From contig JBEHYB010000109.1 in NCBI GenBank assembly GCA_048498395.1, positions 1-5,767 on the forward strand: DNA of 5,767 bases, read 5' to 3'. Numbering within the stretch: the stretch's first letter is position 1; the number at the start of each line of letters is the position of its first letter. Source of the stretch: Micavibrio_B sp048498395. Lineage in GTDB: Bacteria; Pseudomonadota; Alphaproteobacteria; Micavibrionales; Micavibrionaceae. Below the pieces are notes generated by a model, which was not told the DNA's origin, did no database searches, and saw only the letters and a program-made list of their open reading frames with translations. This document shows, in pieces, positions 1-5,767 of this stretch. The translations under genes and the position numbers were made by a program.

Positions 1-1489
1 TCGCCGATGGTGCAGGCATGAATGGTCGCGCGATGGCCGACCATGGCCCTATTTCGCGCAAAAGCGCCATCGTCAAGAGCCCGATCTGGAGATGCTGGTC
101 GACCCGGTTACGGTAGAAGGTCTCCGCCATGCCCGGCAACTTCAACTGACCGTGCAGTGGCTTGTCGGAAACACAGAGCAATGTCCCGTAAGGAACCCGG
201 AAGCGGAAGCCATTCGCCGCCACCGTGCCCGATTCCATATCGAGGGCGATCGCCCTGCTCTGGCTTAGCTTCGTGTTCTGGCGGATCGCCGGACGCAATT
301 CCCAGTTCCGGTCGTCGACTGTCGCGACCGTCCCGGTGCGCATGATTTTCTTGAGATCGTAACCCTGCAGACCCGTCACCTGCGACACGGCCTGCTCGAG
401 CGCGATCTGGATTTCGGACAAAGCCGGCACCGGGATGCTCGGGTGCAAGTCGCGGAACAGGACGTTGTCTTCGCGCAAGTATCCGTGCGCCAGCACATAA
501 TCACCGATGCTTTGTGAATTGCGAAGTCCCGCGCAGTGACCGAGCATCAGCCAGGCATGCGGGCGTAAAACGGCGACGTGATCGGTAATCGTCTTGGCAT
601 TCGAAGGACCGACACCAATATTGATCATCGTGATCCCGGAGCCGTCAGCGCGTTTCAGGTGATAGGCCGGCATCTGCGGCATGCGGCGCAGATGTTCGCC
701 TTCCCCATCGGACGGAAGCCCTTTGATATTGCGGTTATAAGTTACCTTGTTACCCGGCTCGACAAAGGCGATATAGTCGTTATCGATGCCCTGCTTGTCG
801 GTTTGCGCCATCGTCTGCGTGCAGATACGCGCGAATTCGTCGATATAGAATTGATAGTTGGTCAGGATAACATAGTTCTGGAAGTGCTTCGCGCTTGTCC
901 CCGTATAATGACGAAGGCGCATCACACTTAAATCCACGCGCGGCGCTGTGAACAGCGCAAGCGGTGAAGGCTCACCTTCACGCACATGATATGTGCCGTT
1001 GGCGATTTCATCATCCATCAAGGTAAGATCGGGAATATCAAAGACGTTCGGCAACATTTCCATGTGCTCGCGCGTCAGGTCTTTCTCGATATGGAAGTCT
1101 TCGCCCAACGCAAAGTGAATTGGAATTTTAACGTCGCTGACCCCGACTTCTATTTCGTCATCATGCGTTGCGAGCAAAAGCTTCATCTGCTCGAGATAGT
1201 AATTTGAAAATACATCCGGACGGGTCAATGTCGTTTCATAAATGCCGGGATGTGACACGAAACCATAAGACAGGCGCGTATCAAGGCGGCGCGAGTCGTC
1301 GATCTTCAGACGAATATAAGGATAATTGGCTGTGACGCGTTCTTTATCAATTTTCTCGGCTTCGCCATAGGCTTTGAAATTTTCGCGAAGAAATGAGGAA
1401 TTGAGATCGTAAATCTCTTTAATCGCGGCGAGCGCGTCTTCAGCTTTCTTGAATTTGCGGGGTCTGATCGATTTAGGCGATTTTGGCAT
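1..1489 (-). CDS. amn: AMP nucleosidase, 3' end cut off by the window edge
   Basis: Cytoplasmic purine-salvage enzyme that hydrolyses AMP to adenine and ribose 5-phosphate. The reverse strand reads open for 496 codons from an ATG at 1489 with no stop before the left edge. The N-terminal AMP-nucleosidase domain (about residues 45-180) shows YPYIR (56-60), RLDTRLSYGFVSHPG (68-82) and TRPDVF (89-94), followed by HYTGTSAKHFQNYVILTNY (194-212). The C-terminal part is a nucleoside-phosphorylase-type domain with NIGVGPSNAKTITDH (290-304), GHCAGLRNSQSIGDYVLAH (317-335), DMES (417-420) and SDKPLHG (441-447), whose Asp442 fits the catalytic acid of this fold. These blocks match what I recall of E. coli Amn (about 484 residues). 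The start is backed by AAAGGAC at 1494-1500, four bases upstream of the ATG. After residue 479 the sequence departs from the usual LHSRKLRSF-type ending. The family call is firm; the true C-terminus is not visible. Confidence 0.95.
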   Translation of the reverse strand, partial: MPKSPKSIRPRKFKKAEDALAAIKEIYDLNSSFLRENFKAYGEAEKIDKERVTANYPYIRLKIDDSRRLDTRLSYGFVSHPGIYETTLTRPDVFSNYYLEQMKLLLATHDDEIEVGVSDVKIPIHFALGEDFHIEKDLTREHMEMLPNVFDIPDLTLMDDEIANGTYHVREGEPSPLALFTAPRVDLSVMRLRHYTGTSAKHFQNYVILTNYQFYIDEFARICTQTMAQTDKQGIDNDYIAFVEPGNKVTYNRNIKGLPSDGEGEHLRRMPQMPAYHLKRADGSGITMINIGVGPSNAKTITDHVAVLRPHAWLMLGHCAGLRNSQSIGDYVLAHGYLREDNVLFRDLHPSIPVPALSEIQIALEQAVSQVTGLQGYDLKKIMRTGTVATVDDRNWELRPAIRQNTKLSQSRAIALDMESGTVAANGFRFRVPYGTLLCVSDKPLHGQLKLPGMAETFYRNRVDQHLQIGLLTMALLREIGPWSAIARPFMPAPSA

Positions 1490-1493
1490 GAAT

Positions 1494-1536
1494 GTCCTTT
1501 ATTCTTAATAATACCCCAAAAAAGATCTTCCGTCTA
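1494..1536 (-). promoter_or_regulatory. Candidate amn promoter and ribosome binding site
   Basis: Read on the minus strand, TAGACG (1531-1536, 4 of 6 to the sigma-70 -35 consensus) lies 17 nt from TATTAT (1508-1513, 5 of 6 to the -10 consensus). AAAGGAC (1494-1500) then sits just upstream of the amn start. Transcription would begin near 1501, leaving a very short leader with the Shine-Dalgarno at its 5' end. The ribosome site is well supported. The promoter is inferred from spacing and consensus only. Confidence 0.4.
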
Positions 1537-1557
1537 TTGGAGGCCCTATTGAGAATT

Positions 1558-1630
1558 ATGCTTTCCCCGCGAAAGCGGGGATCTTTTGCAAAGAATAAAA
1601 GGAAGATCCCCGCTTTCGCGGGGAAAGCAT
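1558..1630. repeat. REP-doublet type inverted repeat (perfect 28-bp arms)
   Basis: The arms at 1558-1585 and 1603-1630 are perfect reverse complements around a 17-nt A-rich loop (1586-1602). Each arm is itself a small palindrome, CCCCGC-4 nt-GCGGGG (1565-1580 and 1608-1623), whose loop reads GAAA on one strand. Two REP-like palindromes in inverted orientation form a REPIN-like structure. Translated, the arms read SPRKRGS and PAFAGKA, peptides typical of small spurious ORFs produced by dispersed GC-rich intergenic palindromes in proteobacteria. No transposase is in the window. It lies between the ftsY stop and the amn promoter, so it may also shape the ends of ftsY transcripts. Confidence 0.85.
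1588..1624 (-). terminator. Possible rho-independent terminator of ftsY
   Basis: On the minus strand, 17 nt after the ftsY stop, a 7-bp GC-rich stem (1607-1624) closed by a GAAA tetraloop is followed by a U-rich run, AUCUUCCUUUUAUUCUUU (1590-1607). This is a reasonable intrinsic terminator. The catch is that the same bases can instead fold into the larger 28-bp hairpin of the REP doublet, which has no U-run after it. Which fold wins cannot be read from the sequence. Confidence 0.45.
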
Positions 1631-1640
1631 GGTGCATTTA

Positions 1641-2804
1641 TTATTGCAGTCCGACGAGCGCCTTCGCAAATGCGTCAGCCTTGAAAGCCTGCAAATCCTC
1701 GATCTGCTCGCCGACACCGATCGCATAAACGGGGATTCCGAATTTCTCGGCCAGCGCCACGACCACCCCGCCCTTGGCGGAACCGTCAAGCTTGGTGACA
1801 ATAAGCCCGGTGACATTCACCATTTTCTGAAATGTCTCGACCTGCGAAATCGCGTTCTGTCCCGTGGTCGCATCAAGCACGAGCAATACTTCATGCGGAA
1901 CACTCTCGTTCTTTTTCTTGAGAACGCGGATGATTTTCTCAAGCTCCGCCATCAGGTTCAGCTTGTTCTGCAGGCGACCCGCCGTGTCGATCATCAGAAT
2001 ATCCATGCCGTCGGCGATAGCTTTCTCATAAGCCTCAAAGGCGACAGCCGCAGAGTCCGCGCCGATTTCCTTAGACACCAACGGGCATTTCGTACGATCA
2101 GACCATATCTGCAATTGCTCGATCGCCGCCGCGCGGAACGTATCGGCCGCCGCGATCATCACCTTCTTCTGCTGCTTGAAATGCAGCTGGTAGGCGAGCT
2201 TGCCGATCGTCGTCGTCTTGCCCGCGCCATTTACGCCGCAGATCAGGAAAACGCGCGGACCGTCTTCAGGTTTCTTGAGTTCGAGCTTGTGGACGCTGCG
2301 CTCGAGGATCAGATTGATATCCTGCGCGAGCGAATGTTTTACATCATTTGGCGTTATTTCCTTGTCGAATTTCTTCGCCCTGAAATTCTCGACCAGTGAC
2401 ATCGCGGTGCGCGGCCCCAGATCGGCCTCGATCAATAAATCCTCGAGCGTCTGGTAGCTTTCGGCATCGAGCTTGCGTTTGAAAAGCTCGCCAAGACCAA
2501 GGTCAAGCTTGTGCGAGGATTTGGAAAGCCCTTTTGTTAATTGCGAGAACCAGCCGCCGCCGTTATCGTCGCGCTCCGCAGGCTCTCTCGCCGCAATCAT
2601 TGAATCCGGCAATGGCGTAACCTCGATATCATCGATGATTTCACTCTCGGTTTCCTCGAGATCATGTTTCAGTTCGGCGCTGATTTCAGGATCGTATTCC
2701 GTCGCTGGCTCAAGATCCGGCTCGCGCGGATGATGCAAAATTTTGTCATCGCGTTCGTCCTGCTCCTGCACGGAAGCATTATTCTTTTTGCGCCAAAAAA
2801 CCAT
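1641..2804 (-). CDS. ftsY: Signal recognition particle receptor FtsY
   Basis: SRP receptor GTPase. At the inner membrane it pairs with Ffh on translating ribosomes and hands the nascent chain to the SecYEG translocon. The product is 387 residues. Residues 1-80 begin with a short basic/aromatic stretch (MVFWRKK) and continue as a highly acidic linker, the usual membrane-associating A region. A helical N domain spans about 85-170 and the G domain about 180-387. GTPase motifs are GVNGAGKT (190-197), DTFRAAA (221-227), DTAGR (273-277), DATTGQ (311-316), TKLDG (337-341) and GVGE (363-366). No M domain is present, which separates it from Ffh. The start has CAGGAG (2817-2822) upstream with a rather long 12-nt spacer. 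It lies 62 nt after dapF on the same strand, so co-transcription is likely. In many alphaproteobacteria a MiaB-like methylthiotransferase gene sits between these two; none is here. Confidence 0.97.
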   Translation of the reverse strand: MVFWRKKNNASVQEQDERDDKILHHPREPDLEPATEYDPEISAELKHDLEETESEIIDDIEVTPLPDSMIAAREPAERDDNGGGWFSQLTKGLSKSSHKLDLGLGELFKRKLDAESYQTLEDLLIEADLGPRTAMSLVENFRAKKFDKEITPNDVKHSLAQDINLILERSVHKLELKKPEDGPRVFLICGVNGAGKTTTIGKLAYQLHFKQQKKVMIAAADTFRAAAIEQLQIWSDRTKCPLVSKEIGADSAAVAFEAYEKAIADGMDILMIDTAGRLQNKLNLMAELEKIIRVLKKKNESVPHEVLLVLDATTGQNAISQVETFQKMVNVTGLIVTKLDGSAKGGVVVALAEKFGIPVYAIGVGEQIEDLQAFKADAFAKALVGLQ

Positions 2805-2866
2805 ATTTAATTGTGACTCCTGCTACCCAAAAGATCAAGCTGCAACTTGGTAATATATTTATGGAA

Positions 2867-3688
2867 CTATTTCAGAAAGTATTGCCCTGCAAAAACATAT
2901 TCATAGCCGCCCGTCATCAGGACATGCCCGTCCGCCTCACGCCATTCAACAGCCAGGGCACCGCCGTCCATGACGACATTGACTTTGCGATCGGTGAGAT
3001 CCCGGCGGATCGCGGCGACCGCGGTCGCGCACGCACCCGAGCCGCAGGCGAGCGTTACGCCCGCGCCGCGCTCCCAGACGCGCATGCGAACTTCACCACG
3101 ATTGATGATTTCGACGAATTCAATATTGGCGCGCGCGGGGAAAAGAGGATTATGCTCAAGCCCCGGTCCGAAGTCCTCGATACGGTGACTCTCGACATCT
3201 GTCGTGAAGAACACCGCATGCGGATTTCCCATGCTGACGGCGACCGGATCGGAGAACGGCCCGGCCGTGATGTCGAGATGCAGCGTGTCGCATTCCCTGG
3301 CGAGCGGGATTTCGCTCCACTCCAGTCGCGCCGCGCCCATGTCGACGGTGATCGATGTTTTATCGGCACGCGAACAATGCAGAATGCCGCTGACGGTTTC
3401 GATCGTCATATTATCCTTGAGCAATTCACGCATCACGATATCGGCGACGCAGCGCGTGGCATTGCCGCAGGCTCCGGATTCCGTGCCGTCCGGATTATAG
3501 ATGCGCATGAACACATCGGCCTTGCGCGAGATTTCGATCACGATCAGCTGGTCGCAGCCCACCCCGAAACGGCGGTCGGCGATTTCGCGGATAATGGCCG
3601 GGGTCAGGCCGAGCCCGGTATGGCGGCCATCCAGGACCACGAAATCATTGCCTAAAGCCTGCATTTTCGAGAAATTGAGTGTTTTCAT
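2867..3688 (-). CDS. dapF: Diaminopimelate epimerase
   Basis: Cofactor-independent cytoplasmic epimerase that converts LL-diaminopimelate to meso-diaminopimelate, the precursor of lysine and of the peptidoglycan cross-linking residue. The product is 273 residues, the normal family length, made of two similar halves. The two-base mechanism needs two cysteines, and both are present: Cys74 in SGACGNATR (71-79) and Cys215 in LACGSGAC (213-220). Substrate-binding elements include GNDF (13-16), CDQ (45-47), NPDG (65-68), GNPH (154-157) and ER (206-207). The ATG at 3688 gives the expected MKTLNFSKMQALGNDF N-terminus. Its ribosome site is weak: only GGAC about 10 nt upstream. I could not define a promoter for it in the divergent spacer. 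It stops with TAG and leads into ftsY. Confidence 0.97.
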   Translation of the reverse strand: MKTLNFSKMQALGNDFVVLDGRHTGLGLTPAIIREIADRRFGVGCDQLIVIEISRKADVFMRIYNPDGTESGACGNATRCVADIVMRELLKDNMTIETVSGILHCSRADKTSITVDMGAARLEWSEIPLARECDTLHLDITAGPFSDPVAVSMGNPHAVFFTTDVESHRIEDFGPGLEHNPLFPARANIEFVEIINRGEVRMRVWERGAGVTLACGSGACATAVAAIRRDLTDRKVNVVMDGGALAVEWREADGHVLMTGGYEYVFAGQYFLK

Positions 3689-3710
3689 AGGCTTATTTGT
3701 CCGAAATTAA

Positions 3711-3741
3711 TTGACCCTTGTCCATAGATAAGGCATATAAG
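3711..3741 (+). promoter_or_regulatory. Candidate ffh promoter
   Basis: TTGACC (3711-3716, 5 of 6 to the -35 consensus) and TATAAG (3736-3741, 5 of 6 to the -10 consensus) face ffh, but the 19-nt spacer is longer than ideal. If used, transcription would begin near 3748 and give a leader of about 100 nt containing the stem-loops downstream. This is inference from consensus only. Confidence 0.4.
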
Positions 3742-3762
3742 GCTCAAATTTAAAATCCCCCT

Positions 3763-3822
3763 ACGTCCCAAAACGACGTGCCCGAGGGTACCCCCCAATC
3801 TGCGAGGTTTCGCTCATTGGGG
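3763..3822 (+). promoter_or_regulatory. Structured 5' leader of ffh (two stem-loops)
   Basis: Two inverted repeats lie between the candidate promoter and the ffh start. The first is ACGTC (3763-3767) with GACGT (3775-3779) around a 7-nt loop. The second is CCCCAAT (3793-3799) with ATTGGGG (3816-3822), enclosing a symmetric CT/TC internal loop and an inner GCGA/TCGC stem with a 4-nt GGTT loop (3802-3813). No U-run follows, so it does not look like a terminator. The structured part ends 12 nt before the GAGG ribosome site at 3835-3838. It could tune ffh translation or mRNA stability. I do not recognise it as a named riboswitch or as the SRP RNA. Confidence 0.4.
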
Positions 3823-3847
3823 CGAAATTGTATTGAGGTTTTGATAA

Positions 3848-5332
3848 ATGTTTCAGTCACTCAGTGACAAACTAGGCAACGTATTCGACAAGCTCCGCGG
3901 CCGCGGCAGCCTGACCGAAGAAGATGTGACTCTCGCATTGCGCGAAATTCGCGTCGCGCTGCTTGAAGCCGATGTCGCCCTGCCCGTCGTCAAGGACTTC
4001 GTGGAACAGGTTCGCGCTTCCGCCGTCGGACAGGACGTTATCAAGACCGTCTCGCCGGCGCAGCAGGTCGTCAAAATCGTCCATGACGAAATCGTCAAGC
4101 TTCTCGGCTCTGAAAATACGGAACTGTCTTTCACCGGTGTACCGCCTGTCGCCTATTTGATGGTGGGCTTGCAGGGTTCGGGCAAAACCACCTCGACCGC
4201 GAAGATCGCGAAATTCCTGACCGAGAAAAACCGCAAGAAAGTCCTGATGGCTTCGCTGGATACCCAGCGTCCCGCCGCGCAGGACCAGCTTGCGCAACTG
4301 GGCCAGCAGAACAATATCGCCACCCTGCCGATCGTCAAAGGCGAGAGCCCGATCGAGATCGCAAAACGCGCAATGGAATCAGGCCGCCTGGAAGGTTTCG
4401 ATGTCGTTATTCTCGACACCGCAGGCCGCCTCTCTATCGATGACGTATTGATGGACGAAGTCGCGAAAATCCGCGACCTGACCAAGCCTGTTGAAACATT
4501 GCTCGTCGTCGATGCCATGACCGGACAGGACGCGGTGAACACCGCCCGCATCTTTAACGAGCGCGTGAACGTCACCGGTATCGTTATGACCCGCATCGAC
4601 GGCGATGCGCGCGGCGGTGCGGCCATGTCGATGCGCGCCGTCACCGGCAAGCCGATCAAGCTGCTCGGCACCGGCGAAAAATCCGACGCAATCGAGCCGT
4701 TCCACTCCGATCGTATCGCGGGCCGTATCTTAGGCATGGGCGATGTTGTCTCTCTCGTCGAGCGCGCCGTTGAAACATTGAACCGCGACGACGCGGAGGC
4801 GATGGCCGAGAAATTCAACAAGGGCAAATTCGATTTCAACGATATGCTGTCCCAGTTCAGCCAGTTGAAACGCATGGGCGGCATGGGCTCTATTATGAAG
4901 ATGCTGCCGGGCCTCGGTAAAATGGCCGACCAGATCGACGGCGCAAATCTCGACAACACCATCATCAAGCGTCAGGAAGCGATTATCCTGTCCATGACGA
5001 AGGCGGAACGTGCGAAGCCGCTACTGCTTAATGCTTCGCGCCGCAAACGTATTGCCGCAGGTTCCGGCGTGACCGTTCAGGATGTCAACAAACTGGTCAA
5101 ACAGTTTGAGCAGATGGAACAGGTCATGAAGAAAATGCGCAAGATGGGCATGGGCGGCATGATGTCGGCGATGAAAGGCTTCATGGGCAAGGACGACCAG
5201 GACAGGCTCGAGGCTTTACGCGAAGAACAAGGCCTTCCACCGATGCCCGGAATGCCGCAAATGCCGGGCGCGGGATTTCCCGGCTTCGGCGGGTTCCAGC
5301 GCGGCGGAACAAAGAAGAACCGCAAGAAATAG
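3848..5332 (+). CDS. ffh: Signal recognition particle protein Ffh (SRP54)
   Basis: Protein subunit of the bacterial SRP. It binds signal sequences emerging from the ribosome and, with the SRP RNA, docks on FtsY to deliver membrane and secreted proteins. The product is 494 residues, slightly longer than the roughly 450 of E. coli. The N domain is residues 1-90 and the G domain about 95-295, with GLQGSGKTT (107-115), DTQRPAA (138-144), DTAGR (190-194), VDAMTGQ (221-227), TRIDGDARGG (248-257) and GTGE (274-277). The methionine-rich M domain (about 325-445) has the finger-loop segment KRMGGMGSIMKMLPG (341-355) and the SRP-RNA-binding SRRKRIAAGSG (397-407). The extra length is a Gly/Pro/Met-rich tail (about 463-485) ending in basic TKKNRKK. 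The start follows GAGG (3835-3838) with a 9-nt spacer. rpsP follows on the same strand after 54 nt. The SRP RNA gene itself is not in this window. Confidence 0.98.
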   Translation: MFQSLSDKLGNVFDKLRGRGSLTEEDVTLALREIRVALLEADVALPVVKDFVEQVRASAVGQDVIKTVSPAQQVVKIVHDEIVKLLGSENTELSFTGVPPVAYLMVGLQGSGKTTSTAKIAKFLTEKNRKKVLMASLDTQRPAAQDQLAQLGQQNNIATLPIVKGESPIEIAKRAMESGRLEGFDVVILDTAGRLSIDDVLMDEVAKIRDLTKPVETLLVVDAMTGQDAVNTARIFNERVNVTGIVMTRIDGDARGGAAMSMRAVTGKPIKLLGTGEKSDAIEPFHSDRIAGRILGMGDVVSLVERAVETLNRDDAEAMAEKFNKGKFDFNDMLSQFSQLKRMGGMGSIMKMLPGLGKMADQIDGANLDNTIIKRQEAIILSMTKAERAKPLLLNASRRKRIAAGSGVTVQDVNKLVKQFEQMEQVMKKMRKMGMGGMMSAMKGFMGKDDQDRLEALREEQGLPPMPGMPQMPGAGFPGFGGFQRGGTKKNRKK

Positions 5333-5352
5333 AATTACTACGAACTTTAAAC

Positions 5353-5379
5353 AACCAAACTAACCAAACCACTAGGAGA
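5353..5379 (+). promoter_or_regulatory. CA-rich leader repeat and strong ribosome binding site of rpsP
   Basis: The 54-nt gap between ffh and rpsP is A/C-rich and shows no hairpin or terminator, so read-through from ffh is expected. AACCAAAC occurs twice, at 5353-5360 and 5362-5369, with a 9-nt period. It is followed by AGGAGA (5374-5379), 7 nt before the rpsP ATG. The ribosome site is the strongest in the window and fixes the start. The repeat keeps the site unstructured, which would suit a highly translated ribosomal protein gene. That role is inferred. Confidence 0.6.
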
Positions 5380-5386
5380 ACTAAAA

Positions 5387-5704
5387 ATGGCTATCAAAAT
5401 CAGACTTTCCCGTCAGGGTCGTAAAAAGCTTCCATACTACGCAATCGTAGTAGCGGACAGCCGTTACCCACGTGACGGCCGCTTCATCGAAAAAGTAGGA
5501 AGCTACAACCCGCTTCTGAACAAAGATGACGCAAAACGCGTTGTTCTGAACAACGAACGTATCTCTCACTGGATCGCGCAAGGCGCTCAGCTTACAGATC
5601 GCGTTGCTGTATTCGTCGGCAAAGCAGGTCTTGCCGCTATGCCTGAGAAGAAAAACAACCCTGAGAAAGCAAAACCAAAAGCAAAGGCTGTCAGTAAATC
5701 TTAA
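5387..5704 (+). CDS. rpsP: 30S ribosomal protein S16
   Basis: Small-subunit ribosomal protein that binds 16S rRNA and helps assemble the 30S body. The product is 105 residues. The conserved core is at the N-terminus: MAIKIRLSRQGRKKLPYY (1-18), then VVADSRYPRDGRFIEKVGSYNPLL (21-44), which is diagnostic of bS16. The C-terminal part from about residue 85 is a Lys/Ala/Pro-rich basic tail (EKKNNPEKAKPKAKAVSKS), the kind of extension often seen on S16 in alphaproteobacteria. Codons shift visibly from those of ffh towards CGT, GTA, CTT and AAA, with lower GC, as expected for a highly expressed gene and not a sign of transfer. The ffh-rpsP pairing is a known arrangement, usually continuing rimM-trmD-rplS; rimM would lie past the right edge. 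Confidence 0.98.
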   Translation: MAIKIRLSRQGRKKLPYYAIVVADSRYPRDGRFIEKVGSYNPLLNKDDAKRVVLNNERISHWIAQGAQLTDRVAVFVGKAGLAAMPEKKNNPEKAKPKAKAVSKS

Positions 5705-5739
5705 AAAATGCGACTTTGTTGCCAACCGCCTTATTGATG

Positions 5740-5756
5740 AATACCTGTTTGGTATT
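5740..5756 (+). other. Small AT-rich hairpin downstream of rpsP
   Basis: AATACC (5740-5745) and GGTATT (5751-5756) are perfect complements around a 5-nt TGTTT loop, 35 nt after the rpsP stop. No U-run follows before the window ends, so it is not a clear intrinsic terminator. It could be a processing or stability element, or chance. The remaining sequence 5705-5767 shows no recognisable gene start. Confidence 0.3.
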
Positions 5757-5767
5757 AACCACCCTTA

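Noticed and set aside
578..1207. Plus-strand open frames over the left part of the window
   Set aside because: They are antisense to amn, whose motifs run continuously through this stretch on the minus strand.
1492..1816. Small open frames on both strands containing SPRKRGS and PAFAGKA peptides
   Set aside because: These peptides are the translated repeat arms. The frames have no convincing ribosome sites and overlap ftsY.
1629..2399. 256-codon plus-strand open frame antisense to ftsY
   Set aside because: It lies over the FtsY coding region, which carries all GTPase motifs. The translation has no recognisable domain and part of it starts in the repeat element.
2813..3655. 280-codon plus-strand open frame antisense to dapF
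   Set aside because: It is as long as dapF, but the minus strand encodes an intact DapF with both catalytic cysteines. The antisense product is His/Arg/Asp-rich and matches nothing I know.
3755..3847. SRP (4.5S) RNA gene next to ffh
   Set aside because: The conserved SRP RNA apical loop and its asymmetric bulge sequence (GGAAGC-AGCCA type) are not present, and the stems are too short.
4153..4968. 271-codon minus-strand open frame antisense to ffh
   Set aside because: Shadow of the Ffh G and M domains; low-complexity Ser/Arg/Ile-rich translation with no motif.
5737..5767. ATG near the right edge that might start a gene (MNTCLVLTTL)
   Set aside because: Only ten codons are visible, there is no ribosome site, and it overlaps the small hairpin. 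It does not resemble RimM.

Overview
The window looks like a piece of an alphaproteobacterial chromosome carrying core housekeeping genes. The support is the DapF active-site form (NPDGTESGACGNATRC), the divergent ffh-rpsP and dapF/ftsY arrangement, and a long FtsY with an acidic N-terminal region. GC is moderate, in the mid-50s by eye. I cannot fix the order or genus from the sequence.

Layout, left to right. Positions 1-1489 (minus strand) hold an AMP nucleosidase gene (amn) whose 3' end runs off the left edge. It was identified by direct translation. Positions 1490-1640 are intergenic. They hold a perfect 28-bp inverted repeat of the REP-doublet type, a likely ftsY terminator, and a candidate amn promoter. 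Next come ftsY (1641-2804, minus) and dapF (2867-3688, minus), separated by 62 nt and probably co-transcribed dapF to ftsY. The 159-nt divergent region 3689-3847 carries a candidate ffh promoter and two stem-loops in the ffh leader. Then ffh (3848-5332, plus) and rpsP (5387-5704, plus) follow 54 nt apart. The last 63 nt hold no recognisable gene. rimM is the usual next gene but cannot be seen.

Functionally, ffh and ftsY encode the two GTPases of the signal recognition particle pathway, the SRP core protein and its membrane receptor. They face away from each other here, with dapF between. rpsP (ribosomal protein S16) downstream of ffh ties SRP production to ribosome production. dapF makes meso-diaminopimelate for peptidoglycan and lysine. 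amn degrades AMP to adenine and ribose 5-phosphate and is functionally separate, downstream of the repeat element.

I found no mobile element with a transposase, no CRISPR array, no tRNA or rRNA, and no convincing undescribed system. The most interesting items are the REP-doublet palindrome and the structured ffh leader. Lesser points are the missing MiaB-like gene between dapF and ftsY, the repeated CA-rich leader before rpsP, and the unusual visible C-terminus of Amn.
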